Positions 27,395 to 35,497 of a stretch of 64,000 nucleotides of DNA are shown piece by piece (the stretch's first letter is position 1; each line of letters begins with the position of its first letter). Location of the stretch: the NCBI RefSeq assembly GCF_003471165.1, contig NZ_QRIL01000002.1, positions 186,001 to 250,000 of the forward strand, written 5' to 3'. A program made the position numbers and the translations under genes. The stretch comes from Ruminococcus sp. AM22-13 (GTDB lineage: Bacteria > Bacillota > Clostridia > Lachnospirales > Lachnospiraceae). The notes under the pieces were generated by a model, which had not been told where the DNA came from, ran no database searches, and worked only from the letters and a program-made list of their open reading frames with translations.

Positions 27395-28424
27395 ATTTCT
27401 CCTCCTGTAGTTTCTTTCGTCCAAGAACCACGCGGTCCAGCCCGCAAAGGTCCTGTCTTATCTCAATATCTTCATAGCCTTCTTTTCGTAGAAGGTCAGC
27501 CACATCTTCTCCCTGGCTGCATCCGATCTCATATAAGAGCCAGCCACCCGGGGCAAGATAATTCTTTGCCTGTCTGGTGATGGTCCTGTAGAAATAAAGA
27601 CCATCCTCCAGGCCATCCAGAGCCATTCGCGGATCATGAAGCCTCACTTCTTCCATCAGCCCTTCAATCTCTGCGGTAGGAATATATGGCGGATTTGATA
27701 TAATCATATCATAAGCTATGCTATGATTTCCATTGCTATTTTTATGTTCAGCATATTTTATTATATCTTTTTCCGAAACGCCCGCTTCATGTACTATGTT
27801 TTGCATTTCAGAATTCACTGCCTGCACTTTATCTGTATCTGAACCATTTTGTATACATTCCTGCCTCTCCTTAAAAAAAGCAGAAGAAAACAGATCACCC
27901 TGTATAAACTCAGCTCTGTCAGCCACCTCCAGTGTCCGGGCATTTCGCTCTGCCACTTCCAGTGCCAGTTCTGACAGATCCACGCCTGTTCCACAGGCCT
28001 TTGGCATTTCTTTCAGAATGCTTATCAGGATACAGCCTGATCCTGTACACATGTCCAGTATATGCAGCTCTTTGTCGGCTTCTGCTGTCTTCGCACATTC
28101 AAGTGCTGCTTCCACCAGAGTTTCCGTGTCCTGTCTCGGCACCAGCACGTTTTCATTTACATAAAATTCATATCCCATAAAAAAAGCCTGATGCGTCAGA
28201 TGCTGCAGCGGTATGTGCTCAGCACGTCTGCCAATCAGTTTCAGATATTGATCAGCAGTCTCTTCTGAGACATTCTCTTCTCCGTGTGCAAAATAATACG
28301 CCCGGCTTTTTCCTGTTGTATATTCCAGAAGGAGCCAGGCATCCAGCCCGGCTTCCCCAATCCCTGCCTTCGCAAGGATATTCTGTCCTTTTTTTAATAA
28401 CCCTGTCAGAGTTTCACTGCTCAT
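27387..28424 (-). CDS. prmC: Peptide chain release factor N5-glutamine methyltransferase
   Basis: This 345-aa SAM-dependent methyltransferase modifies the glutamine of the GGQ motif in release factors. The SAM-binding region is [16 protein letters not shown] and the catalytic motif ISNPPYIPT. The protein is ~60 residues longer than usual because of a hydrophilic insertion (about residues 187-236, [16 protein letters not shown] onward) between FSSAFF and [10 protein letters not shown]. The reading frame is intact across it. It overlaps prfA. Confidence 0.92.
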   Translation of the reverse strand: MSSETLTGLLKKGQNILAKAGIGEAGLDAWLLLEYTTGKSRAYYFAHGEENVSEETADQYLKLIGRRAEHIPLQHLTHQAFFMGYEFYVNENVLVPRQDTETLVEAALECAKTAEADKELHILDMCTGSGCILISILKEMPKACGTGVDLSELALEVAERNARTLEVADRAEFIQGDLFSSAFFKERQECIQNGSDTDKVQAVNSEMQNIVHEAGVSEKDIIKYAEHKNSNGNHSIAYDMIISNPPYIPTAEIEGLMEEVRLHDPRMALDGLEDGLYFYRTITRQAKNYLAPGGWLLYEIGCSQGEDVADLLRKEGYEDIEIRQDLCGLDRVVLGRKKLQEEKYV

Positions 28425-28501
28425 GGAGTCATACCTTTCTCTTTATTGTTCAAATATTTCAATCATTATTGGCACTGTTCCTTATAATATACAGAATTTA
28501 T

Positions 28502-28644
28502 GTTACTGTTCACACTCCACTATCCCGCGAGGTGTTTTGGCATGGATATGCCAAAATCCCGAGACATACAAGCCAAAATTCCATTGCCGCAGGCAATCTG
28601 GAATGAATTTTGGCTGCGTTACTGAGAACGGAGTGAACAGTAAC
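28502..28644. mobile_element. MITE family 1, full copy B (143 bp)
   Basis: It has ends GTTACTGTTCAC / GTGAACAGTAAC and a perfect 8-bp target duplication GAATTTAT (28494-28501 and 28645-28652). It is inserted in the opposite orientation to copy A. It sits between prmC and the DUF1385 gene and would be transcribed into their mRNA as a structured spacer. Confidence 0.88.
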
Positions 28645-28660
28645 GAATTTATATTATTTC

Positions 28661-29683
28661 TCACTCTGCTTTTTTCTGAGCAGCACTTTCTGAAACTGTA
28701 TTCCCAGATACATTTTCAGGTTCAACCTCAACGCCAAACTCTTCTTTCAGGTATGCTCTCCAGTCAAAGACTGCCTCAACAGCTTTGATTGCAACTTCTG
28801 CCATATCTGCTGTCGGTTCCTTGGTTGTCAGTTTCTGCATTGCCAGACCTGGTTTGCTGAAGAAATCAGCGATCTTGCTGTCTGATCTGCCTGCCCACTG
28901 GATGATCTCAAATGAAATTCCGGCAACGACCGGCACCATGAGGAGTCTTCCGAAGAGTCTCACCCAGTAAACCGGAACCAGTACAAAAATAAAATGCAGG
29001 AAAATGCTGACAAGCATAACCAGAAACAGAAAGCTTGTTCCGCAGCGTTTATGCTGTCTGGAACTTGCCATGACATTCTCTACGGTAAGCGGCAGTCCAT
29101 GTTCCACGCAGTTAATACATTTGTGTTCTGCGCCGTGATACATGAAAGTTCTCTGAATATCCTTCATTCTGGAAATCAGAAGCATGTATCCCATAAATAA
29201 TGCCAGTTTCACAAATGCCTCCACTACGGTAACTACGAACTCTGAAGCACCGACTTTCCTGCAAAGACTTGCAAGCGCATATGGCAGTAACATAAATGCC
29301 GCAATCGATACTACAATTGAAATCGCAACTGTCACATATAACAGCCATTTAAACTGCTTATCTTCCTTTTCTTTCTTCGCCTCGCGCTCTTCCTCGGAAA
29401 GTGCTGCGTTTGCTTTTGCCTCTTCTTCATCCTCTTCATCTCCCGCAATCTCGGCAGAGTACATCAGGCACTTCGTGCCGACTACAAGGGAATCAATGAA
29501 GCTGACCACACCACGGATCAATGGGTACTTAAGAAATTTCGCATTTCCCAGTACAGATCTGTAGTCTTCTACTTTTAATTCAATCTCATTGTCTGGTCTG
29601 CGGACAGCAATGGAATATTTGTCTTTATGACGCATCATAATACCTTCCATTACAGCCTGACCACCGATATTTGATGATCTCAT
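28661..29683 (-). CDS. DUF1385 family membrane protein
   Basis: This 340-aa integral membrane protein has the DUF1385 signature: N-terminal SSNIGGQAVMEGIMMR, then FMYHGAEHKCINCVEHG with a His/Cys cluster, and QHKRCGTSFLF. About five transmembrane helices and an acidic, Lys-rich loop lie between. The family is nearly universal in Firmicutes between prmC and rpmE, as here, but has no established function. The conserved HGAEHK...C residues suggest metal binding. Confidence 0.88.
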   Translation of the reverse strand: MRSSNIGGQAVMEGIMMRHKDKYSIAVRRPDNEIELKVEDYRSVLGNAKFLKYPLIRGVVSFIDSLVVGTKCLMYSAEIAGDEEDEEEAKANAALSEEEREAKKEKEDKQFKWLLYVTVAISIVVSIAAFMLLPYALASLCRKVGASEFVVTVVEAFVKLALFMGYMLLISRMKDIQRTFMYHGAEHKCINCVEHGLPLTVENVMASSRQHKRCGTSFLFLVMLVSIFLHFIFVLVPVYWVRLFGRLLMVPVVAGISFEIIQWAGRSDSKIADFFSKPGLAMQKLTTKEPTADMAEVAIKAVEAVFDWRAYLKEEFGVEVEPENVSGNTVSESAAQKKAE

Positions 29684-29790
29684 TCTTCTCTCCCGAAAGA
29701 AATTTAAGAAGGCTTTTCTTATTTCAGAGAAACTTTCGCGCTACCAGACTTCTAAACGAAGCGTAACTCTTTTACAACTTCTCCAGAAAA

Positions 29791-29823
29791 CAAGAAAGGT
29801 TGAGATTTCCCAACCTCAACCTT
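29791..29823 (-). terminator. Terminator after rpmE
   Basis: AAGGTTGAGG and CTCAACCTT form a stem with TTTCTTGTTTTC after it in the minus sense. The T-run is interrupted, so efficiency is uncertain. Confidence 0.55.
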
Positions 29824-29845
29824 CTCAATTTCTACTATATTCTGA

Positions 29846-30049
29846 TTATTTGTTCAGGCCGTATTTCTTATTGAACTTATCGATACGTCCACGAGCCTGA
29901 GCTGCTTTCTGCTGACCTGTATAGAATGGATGACATTTAGAGCAGATTTCTACGTGGATGTCCTGTTTTGTAGATCCTGTTACGAATGTGTTTCCACAGT
30001 TGCAGGTTACAGTTGCCTGATAATAATTAGGATGGATTCCTTCTCTCAT
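29846..30049 (-). CDS. rpmE: 50S ribosomal protein L31
   Basis: This 67-aa ribosomal protein begins [19 protein letters not shown]. It keeps four cysteines (CNC and CSKC) of the zinc-binding form of L31. The ATG at 30049 with GAGAGG 8 nt upstream is preferred over an upstream GTG that lies inside the ribosome binding region. It sits in the usual Firmicutes order between the DUF1385 gene and rho. Confidence 0.95.
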   Translation of the reverse strand: MREGIHPNYYQATVTCNCGNTFVTGSTKQDIHVEICSKCHPFYTGQQKAAQARGRIDKFNKKYGLNK

Positions 30050-30194
30050 GATTTTCACCTCTCTGTAAAGATTCTATTTTCTATTCGTATTCATTTGACG
30101 AATTTACTATTAAACAGCTTTATGAGTATAACATATTGTCCTGTAGAATGCAAGATATTTTAAAATTTATTTAATATATTTTTTAGAAATTTTG

Positions 30195-30272
30195 TAGTTA
30201 CTGTTCACTGATAATATCCCGCGAAGTGTTTTTGCACGAAACTGGTCAATCGGATAAAATCATCCGCTTTCT
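30195..30272. repeat. Composite fragment of MITE family 1 and family 2
   Basis: GTTACTGTTCACTGATAATA followed by TCCCGCGAAGTGTTTTTG is a left-end MITE remnant. It runs directly into GTCAATCGGATAAAATCATC, a family-2 piece, next to the rho stop codon. Confidence 0.5.
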
Positions 30273-31851
30273 AAATAAATTTCTGCTTCTTGACTGTCTG
30301 TACAAACTCTTCATTATTTTTGGTGCGTGCAAACATATTCAGAATCTGCTCGACTGCATCTTCAGACTTCATACCGTTGAGAGCTTTTCGCATAATGTAT
30401 ACGGCTTCCTGCTCTTCTCTGGACAGAAGCAAGTCTTCCCTTCTCGTACCGGATTTCTGAATGTCAATAGCCGGGAATACTCGTTTTTCCTGTAATTTAC
30501 GGTCGAGAACGAGTTCCATATTACCGGTTCCCTTGAATTCTTCATAGATTACATCATCCATCTTACTTCCTGTATCTACCAGAGCTGTCGCAAGAATCGT
30601 AAGACTTCCGCCCTCTCTCATATTTCTCGCAGCGCCAAAAAATCTCTTAGGCATATGAAGTGCCGCCGGGTCAAGACCACCTGAAAGGGTTCTTCCGCTT
30701 GGCGGGATGATCAGGTTGTATGCTCTTGCAAGTCTTGTGATAGAGTCAAGCAGGATCGTAACATCCTTTTTGTGCTCTACCAGACGGCGCGCACGCTCTA
30801 CAACCATCTCAGATACACGTTTGTGATGTTCTGGCAGTTCATCAAATGTAGAATAAATAACTTCTACATTATCACCACGAATCGCCTCTTTGATATCCGT
30901 AACCTCTTCAGGACGTTCATCGATCAGAAGAATGATCAGGTGCATGTCCGGATTATTTCGCAGAATCGATTTGGCAACGTCTTTTAAAAGAGTTGTCTTA
31001 CCTGCTTTCGGAGGAGATACGATCATACCTCTCTGGCCTTTACCGATAGGGCTGATCAGATCCACGATTCTCATCGCAACTGTTCCACCCGGTCTTTCCA
31101 TTTTAAGTCTCTCGTTTGGAAAAATCGGCGTCATGTCCTCGAAATTATATCGTTTCTGACCTTCACTTGGATGGAATCCATTGATGGAAGTGACATATAA
31201 AAGGGCGCTGAACTTCTCACCCTGTGTCTTAATACGGATATTTCCTTTGATAATGTCTCCTGTTTTCAGGTTAAATCTGCGGATCTGGGAAGGTGATACA
31301 TAAATATCATTTTCTCCCGGCATATAATTCTCACAGCGGATAAACCCATATCCGTCCGGAAGTACCTCCAGGATTCCATCTGCGCGTTCTCCGCTGTCAA
31401 GCTGCGCTGTCTCTGATGGAGCATGATACTGCGGTCTTTCCTGCATGCGCTCCTGATTTCTGTCCTGTACACGCTCAAACTGGCGTTCCTGACGATCCTG
31501 ATTTCTGTCCTGTGCACGTTCCGGCTGACGATCCTGGCGTTCCTGATTTCTATCCTGCATGCGCTCCGGCTGGCGGTCTTGCTGTCTGATATACAGCTGT
31601 GGTCTGATGTACTGCTGCGGTCTGGCATACTGCTGTGGTTCTTCATTTACGCCCGCACTGTCGGAAATATTTTCTTGCTGCGGCTTTTCCTGCATTGTTT
31701 CCTGTGATTTTGAAGCATTCTCCAGTTCATCTTCGTGAAGCATTCTCTCGATCAACTCTGGTTTTCTTAATGCAGAAACCCCTTTTAACCCTCTGGCCTT
31801 TGCCAATTCTTTTAAAGTTGCCAGTGATAATGATTCATACTTTTCTCTCAT
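30271..31851 (-). CDS. rho: Transcription termination factor Rho with Arg/Gln-rich repeat insert
   Basis: This 526-aa hexameric RNA helicase ends transcription at unstructured RNA. It has an N-terminal SAP-like helix bundle (residues 1-45) and an RNA-binding cold-shock domain ([20 protein letters not shown]). The ATPase has the P-loop [11 protein letters not shown] and the Q-loop GRTLSGGLD. Between the first two domains lies a hydrophilic insert with three 15-residue repeats ([15 protein letters not shown] and two variants, residues 92-136) after a Q-Y-R-P-Q stretch. The ATG at 31851 has AGAGGA 8 nt upstream. The leader contains a 13-nt tandem repeat. Confidence 0.95.
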   Translation of the reverse strand: MREKYESLSLATLKELAKARGLKGVSALRKPELIERMLHEDELENASKSQETMQEKPQQENISDSAGVNEEPQQYARPQQYIRPQLYIRQQDRQPERMQDRNQERQDRQPERAQDRNQDRQERQFERVQDRNQERMQERPQYHAPSETAQLDSGERADGILEVLPDGYGFIRCENYMPGENDIYVSPSQIRRFNLKTGDIIKGNIRIKTQGEKFSALLYVTSINGFHPSEGQKRYNFEDMTPIFPNERLKMERPGGTVAMRIVDLISPIGKGQRGMIVSPPKAGKTTLLKDVAKSILRNNPDMHLIILLIDERPEEVTDIKEAIRGDNVEVIYSTFDELPEHHKRVSEMVVERARRLVEHKKDVTILLDSITRLARAYNLIIPPSGRTLSGGLDPAALHMPKRFFGAARNMREGGSLTILATALVDTGSKMDDVIYEEFKGTGNMELVLDRKLQEKRVFPAIDIQKSGTRREDLLLSREEQEAVYIMRKALNGMKSEDAVEQILNMFARTKNNEEFVQTVKKQKFI

Positions 31852-31912
31852 AAAATAATCCTCTGCCTTTTTATCCAAAAATTAATAGTCACAATTATTT
31901 TGATTGGTTTTT

Positions 31913-32003
31913 TCAAATTCTTATGTATCTTAATGGTCTTTCTTAACAATGTTACTTATTAATGTTTCTTCGCAATTTTTCTTAATAGTGTTTCTTATGG
32001 ATG
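31913..32003 (-). repeat. Seven 13-nt tandem units in the rho leader
   Basis: In the rho sense the units are CATCCATAAGAAA, CACTATTAAGAAA, AATTGCGAAGAAA, CATTAATAAGTAA, CATTGTTAAGAAA, GACCATTAAGATA and CATAAGAATTTGA, with exact 13-nt periodicity. They lie ~60 nt upstream of the start codon. Confidence 0.7.
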
Positions 32004-32073
32004 TTGTTCTACATTCTTTTTCTATAACAGTTAATGGGATAATCTGTCCGAAACGACATGAATATCAGATTAT

Positions 32074-32100
32074 GTTACTGTTCACTCTGTGCACAGTAAC
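32074..32100. mobile_element. 27-bp mini-MITE with perfect target duplication
   Basis: GTTACTGTTCACTC and GTGCACAGTAAC form a 27-bp palindrome with the same ends as the 143-bp MITE. It is flanked by an exact 8-bp repeat CAGATTAT (32066-32073 and 32101-32108). Upstream of rho. Confidence 0.75.
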
Positions 32101-32221
32101 CAGATTATGGCAGCGTCCAAAGCCACAATATTCACATTTATCTTAGCACATCTTCTACGATTCTGACAATACTATATTATTCCAAAACGTATTTCCTGGC
32201 AAGACAATTTTAACGTCAAAA

Positions 32222-32837
32222 AAGTTCCTGTTTCGATTTTCCGCCAGAAGCGGCACTTACCAGGTATGCTGTTATCAGCAGATTGACGGTTCCCAGTACG
32301 CCGCTCTCTTCGCAGATACACTGGAAGTCAGCCTGAAGAATGAATTTCTTCCATTCCTTTATCCGAATCAATACGTAAATTTCACTCCGGATTCCGAGTC
32401 CAGCAAACTGGCTCTCTCCATTGTCTCTGAGGATACTTCCGATGTGGATGCCCTCACAGCCATTTACAACTATGTAGTCCGGAATCTTACCTACGATTAT
32501 GATCTGGCCGACAATGTCGAGGCTGGTTACCTGCCCGATGTGGATGCAACCCTGAAATCCAAAAGGAATCTGTTTTGACTATGCTGCCCTGACCACAGCC
32601 ATGCTCAGAGCACGTGACATTCCCTGCAAACTACAGATTGGATATGCCGGCACCGTTAAGCATGCCTGGATCACTGTCTATATCCGCTCCAAAGGATGGG
32701 TTGATAAAGGTGTTGAATTCAGCGGTGATTCCTGGTCGCGCATGGATCCGACTTTCGATTCCAACAGTCAGGATGAAGAAACTATTCAGCAATACATAGG
32801 GGACGATGATAATTACAGCGTTCAGTTTACACGTTAA
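32222..32837 (+). pseudogene. Transglutaminase-like protein, truncated and frameshifted
   Basis: Translation from 32231 gives the N-terminal part of a transglutaminase-like domain (YPNQYVNFTPDSES, AIYNYVVRNLTYDYDLAD) until a TGA at 32576. In the next frame it continues as GICFDYAALTTAMLRA, KHAWITVYI and DPTFDSN to a stop at 32837. These hold the Cys, His and Asp of the catalytic triad. The break is one extra A in a run of four near 32563. No start or signal peptide is present, so the 5' end is also lost. It is on the plus strand among minus-strand housekeeping genes. Confidence 0.8.
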
Positions 32838-32842
32838 CAGGA

Positions 32843-33453
32843 GGCATCACTCTCGTGAAGGACATATCCTTACGTTGGAAGATCCGCTTGAGTACATGCA
32901 CCGGCATGACAAATGCATCGTCAGCCAGCGAGAAATCTGCACCGATACGGAAAGTTATCTGGTTTCCCTGCGTGCTACCCTGCGCCAGAGCCCGGATGTG
33001 ATTCTCCTTGGTGAAATGCGTGATTACGAGACGATTCAGACTGCCATGACTGCTGCCGAGACAGGACATCTCGTTCTCTCCAGTCTTCACACCACCGGAG
33101 CAGCAAACACGATCGGTCGTATCGTAGATGTATTCGAACCAGCCCAGCAGAGACAGATTTCCATCCAGCTGTCCATGGTACTGCAGGCTGTTATTTCCCA
33201 GCAGCTTGTCCCGGATGTGAATGGACATACGATTCCTGTCTTCGAGGTTATGCGCCTCAATCCGGCGATCAGAAATATGATCCGCGATAACAAAGTACAT
33301 CAGATTGATGGGGTTATCGCCTCCTCGGCGCATGAGCATATGCGCTCCATGGATCAGAGCCTTCTGGAGCTTTACAAACAGAAAAAAATAACAAAAGAAA
33401 CCGCATTGAAATTTGCTTCCAATGCGGATATGCTGAAACGTAAATTACTGTAA
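32843..33453 (+). pseudogene. C-terminal fragment of a PilT-type pilus retraction ATPase
   Basis: About 200 residues match the C-terminal half of PilT/GspE-type ATPases: HILTLEDPLEYMH, Walker B DVILLGEMRDYETIQTAM, HLVLSSLHTTGAANTI and QLSMVLQAVISQQLVP. The N-terminal half with Walker A is absent, so it cannot be an active ATPase. The homology starts abruptly ~10 bp after the transglutaminase stop, right behind a CAGGAGG ribosome-binding-site-like sequence that probably served a different gene. A deletion between neighbouring genes explains this. A terminator follows. Confidence 0.82.
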
Positions 33454-33459
33454 AAAAAC

Positions 33460-33504
33460 AAAAAGTAGTTCTTCTGTTAAACTAAACAGTTGAACTACTT
33501 TTTT
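33460..33504. terminator. Terminator after the PilT relic
   Basis: AAAAAGTAGTTC pairs with GAACTACTTTTT, with A- and T-runs on both sides, so it can act in both directions. Confidence 0.75.
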
Positions 33505-33506
33505 AA

Positions 33507-33605
33507 TCAGGCAGATAAAATCATCCGCTACGTGACTCTATATCGAATAACTGCTTTGCAGTTTATCAGAAAGGGCTTAGCGACGGACTTGCCTGATTCG
33601 GTTAA
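33507..33605. repeat. Family-2 repeat overlapping a stop codon
   Basis: GCAGATAAAATCATCCGC and AATAACTGCTTTGCAGTTTA resemble the long copy at 12.4 kb. The tail ACTTGCCTGATTCGGTTAA includes the TTA that is the stop codon of the downstream minus-strand gene. Confidence 0.6.
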
Positions 33606-34102
33606 TGTACCATATTTCCCACTAAGCCGTAAGAAACGATATACATAATCACCGTTGCCATAATGATTCCACAAAGAATCGCCAGAGATGATTTCTTAAT
33701 ATCAATCTCCAGAAGTGACGCGATCAGTGATCCGGTCCATGCTCCTGTTCCCGGAAGAGGGATTCCCACAAACAGCATCAGGCCCCAGAATTCGTATTTC
33801 TTCACCTGATCACTTTTTCTCATCGCACGGTCTTCCAATTTTATGATCAATCCTCTGAAAATCTTTGTCTTTTTCAGCACTTTGAAAATCTGCTTGATAA
33901 ATAACAAGATAAACGGAATCGGAATGATATTTCCCACAATACATAATGGAATCGCCTTTGCCGCAGAAATCTTCAGAAGAGACGCTGCCAAAAGCCCTCC
34001 TCTGAGTTCCAGAAGCGGAATCATGGAAATAAGAAAAACCGCTCCCTCCGGCGAAATATATTGTGACAGATTCTGCGAAAACCAATGTACCAGTGCTTCC
34101 AT
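33602..34102 (-). CDS. Small multidrug export protein family (PF06695)
   Basis: This 166-aa membrane protein has about four transmembrane helices and the family patterns SMIPLLELRGGLLAA and MLFVGIPLPGTGAWTGSLIA. The family name comes from a weak link to quaternary-ammonium resistance; the substrate is not established. Its start lies 17 nt after the hisC stop, so they are probably co-transcribed. Its stop codon lies within a family-2 repeat. Confidence 0.82.
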   Translation of the reverse strand: MEALVHWFSQNLSQYISPEGAVFLISMIPLLELRGGLLAASLLKISAAKAIPLCIVGNIIPIPFILLFIKQIFKVLKKTKIFRGLIIKLEDRAMRKSDQVKKYEFWGLMLFVGIPLPGTGAWTGSLIASLLEIDIKKSSLAILCGIIMATVIMYIVSYGLVGNMVH

Positions 34103-34118
34103 TAAAACCTCCTAAATT

Positions 34119-35174
34119 TTATTTCAGATAATCCTTCAGAAAATCAATAAACTTCTGCATTTCTTCCTTTGTTCCAATCGTGATACGAAGGAAGTTATCA
34201 ATTCTTTCCTTCGGGAAATAGCGGACATAAATATGCTGCTCTCTCAGTGCTTCGAAAAGCTCCGCTGCCGGACAGGTTGCATGAGTGGCAAAGATAAAGT
34301 TAGACTTAGAATCCTGGAAGGAGAATCCCAGCGCCTTTAATTCTTTCTTTGTCCATTCTCTCGTCTCTATGATTTTATTACATGTTTCCTCAAAGTATTC
34401 CTTGTCCTCCACTGCTGCCACACCCGCTGCAAGTGCCGTACGGTCCATCGTGTAGGAATTGAAAGAATACTTCACATCGTTCAGGAATTTGATCAGTTTC
34501 TCATTTCCGCATGCAAAGCCGATTCTCATGCCTGCCATGGAACGTGATTTGGAGAATGTCTGCACAACCAGAAGGTTGTCGTATTTCTCAATCAACGGAA
34601 GTGCTGACTGACCGCCGAAATCCACATATGCTTCATCCACAATGACAATGACATCCGGATTATGACGGATGATATCTTCCACATCCTCTAATGGCATTTC
34701 CACACCCGTCGGTGCATTTGGGTTCGGGAAAACGATTCCGCCGTTTTCTTTGAAATAGTCTTCCTTCTTTATATGAAAGTTCTCATCCAGAGCCGGTCTT
34801 TCATATGGAATACGGAACAGATCTGCCCATACGTCATAGAAAGAATAGGTTATATCAGGAAAAAGAACCGGCTTCTCTGAGTTAAAGAATGTCAGAAAAC
34901 TCATGGCAAGAACATCATCAGAGCCTACTCCCACAAAAACCTGCTCATCTTTTAAATGATAATTCTGTGCGATCGCATGTACCAGATCTCCCGCTGTCGG
35001 ATCCGGATAAAGTCTCATGGTATCGGTATCCATACCCTTAAGTACCTTCTCCACTCCAGGTGCCGGAGGATATGGGTTCTCATTTGTATTCAATTTGATC
35101 ATATCCGGCTGGTTTGGCTGCTCACCTGGTGTATATGGTATTACTTTACGGACGTTTGCTTCCCAATTGCTCAT
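34119..35174 (-). CDS. hisC: Histidinol-phosphate aminotransferase
   Basis: This 351-aa PLP-dependent class I/II aminotransferase acts in histidine synthesis. It has the family start KLNTNENPYPPAPGV, the residues VDEAYVDFGG, the PLP lysine in QTFSKSRSMAGMRIGF, and the C-terminal RITIGTKEEM. No other his genes are present in the window. Since HisC-type enzymes can also transaminate aromatic amino-acid precursors, the exact role is inferred from family. An upstream 323-nt gap holds only the thrS terminator. Confidence 0.88.
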   Translation of the reverse strand: MSNWEANVRKVIPYTPGEQPNQPDMIKLNTNENPYPPAPGVEKVLKGMDTDTMRLYPDPTAGDLVHAIAQNYHLKDEQVFVGVGSDDVLAMSFLTFFNSEKPVLFPDITYSFYDVWADLFRIPYERPALDENFHIKKEDYFKENGGIVFPNPNAPTGVEMPLEDVEDIIRHNPDVIVIVDEAYVDFGGQSALPLIEKYDNLLVVQTFSKSRSMAGMRIGFACGNEKLIKFLNDVKYSFNSYTMDRTALAAGVAAVEDKEYFEETCNKIIETREWTKKELKALGFSFQDSKSNFIFATHATCPAAELFEALREQHIYVRYFPKERIDNFLRITIGTKEEMQKFIDFLKDYLK

Positions 35175-35430
35175 TTGTCTAATTCCTTTCCTGCTTGATT
35201 CACTCTGCTCTCATTAAGTCAACTTCTGTTTATTCACTACTGCAATCCGGCAGAGACCACTTATCTGCTATTGTAAGCATCCTCAAACTATTTGTCAATT
35301 ATATTTGATGTAAAGCCGTACCGAATATCTTGTCTTTTAAGCATATTCACGCTCAATAAAGTCACGTTTACGCTGGCATTTTACACCATCTAATGAGTAT
35401 GCCCCGATACTTGAAATTAACAATAACAAG
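35175..35430. other. Intergenic stretch upstream of hisC, nothing recognised
   Basis: No open frame with a ribosome binding site, no T-box core and no clear repeat was seen. It presumably contains the hisC promoter, which could not be assigned with confidence. Confidence 0.4.
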
Positions 35431-35463
35431 AAAAAGCAGGGGCTGTTTTTAGTCCCTGCTTTC
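35431..35463 (-). terminator. Terminator after thrS
   Basis: AAGCAGGGAC and GCCCCTGCTT pair, followed by TTTTTCTTG in the minus sense. Confidence 0.8.
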
Positions 35464-35497
35464 CTCTTCGTAACAATACAATGCTTGTAGTTACAAA

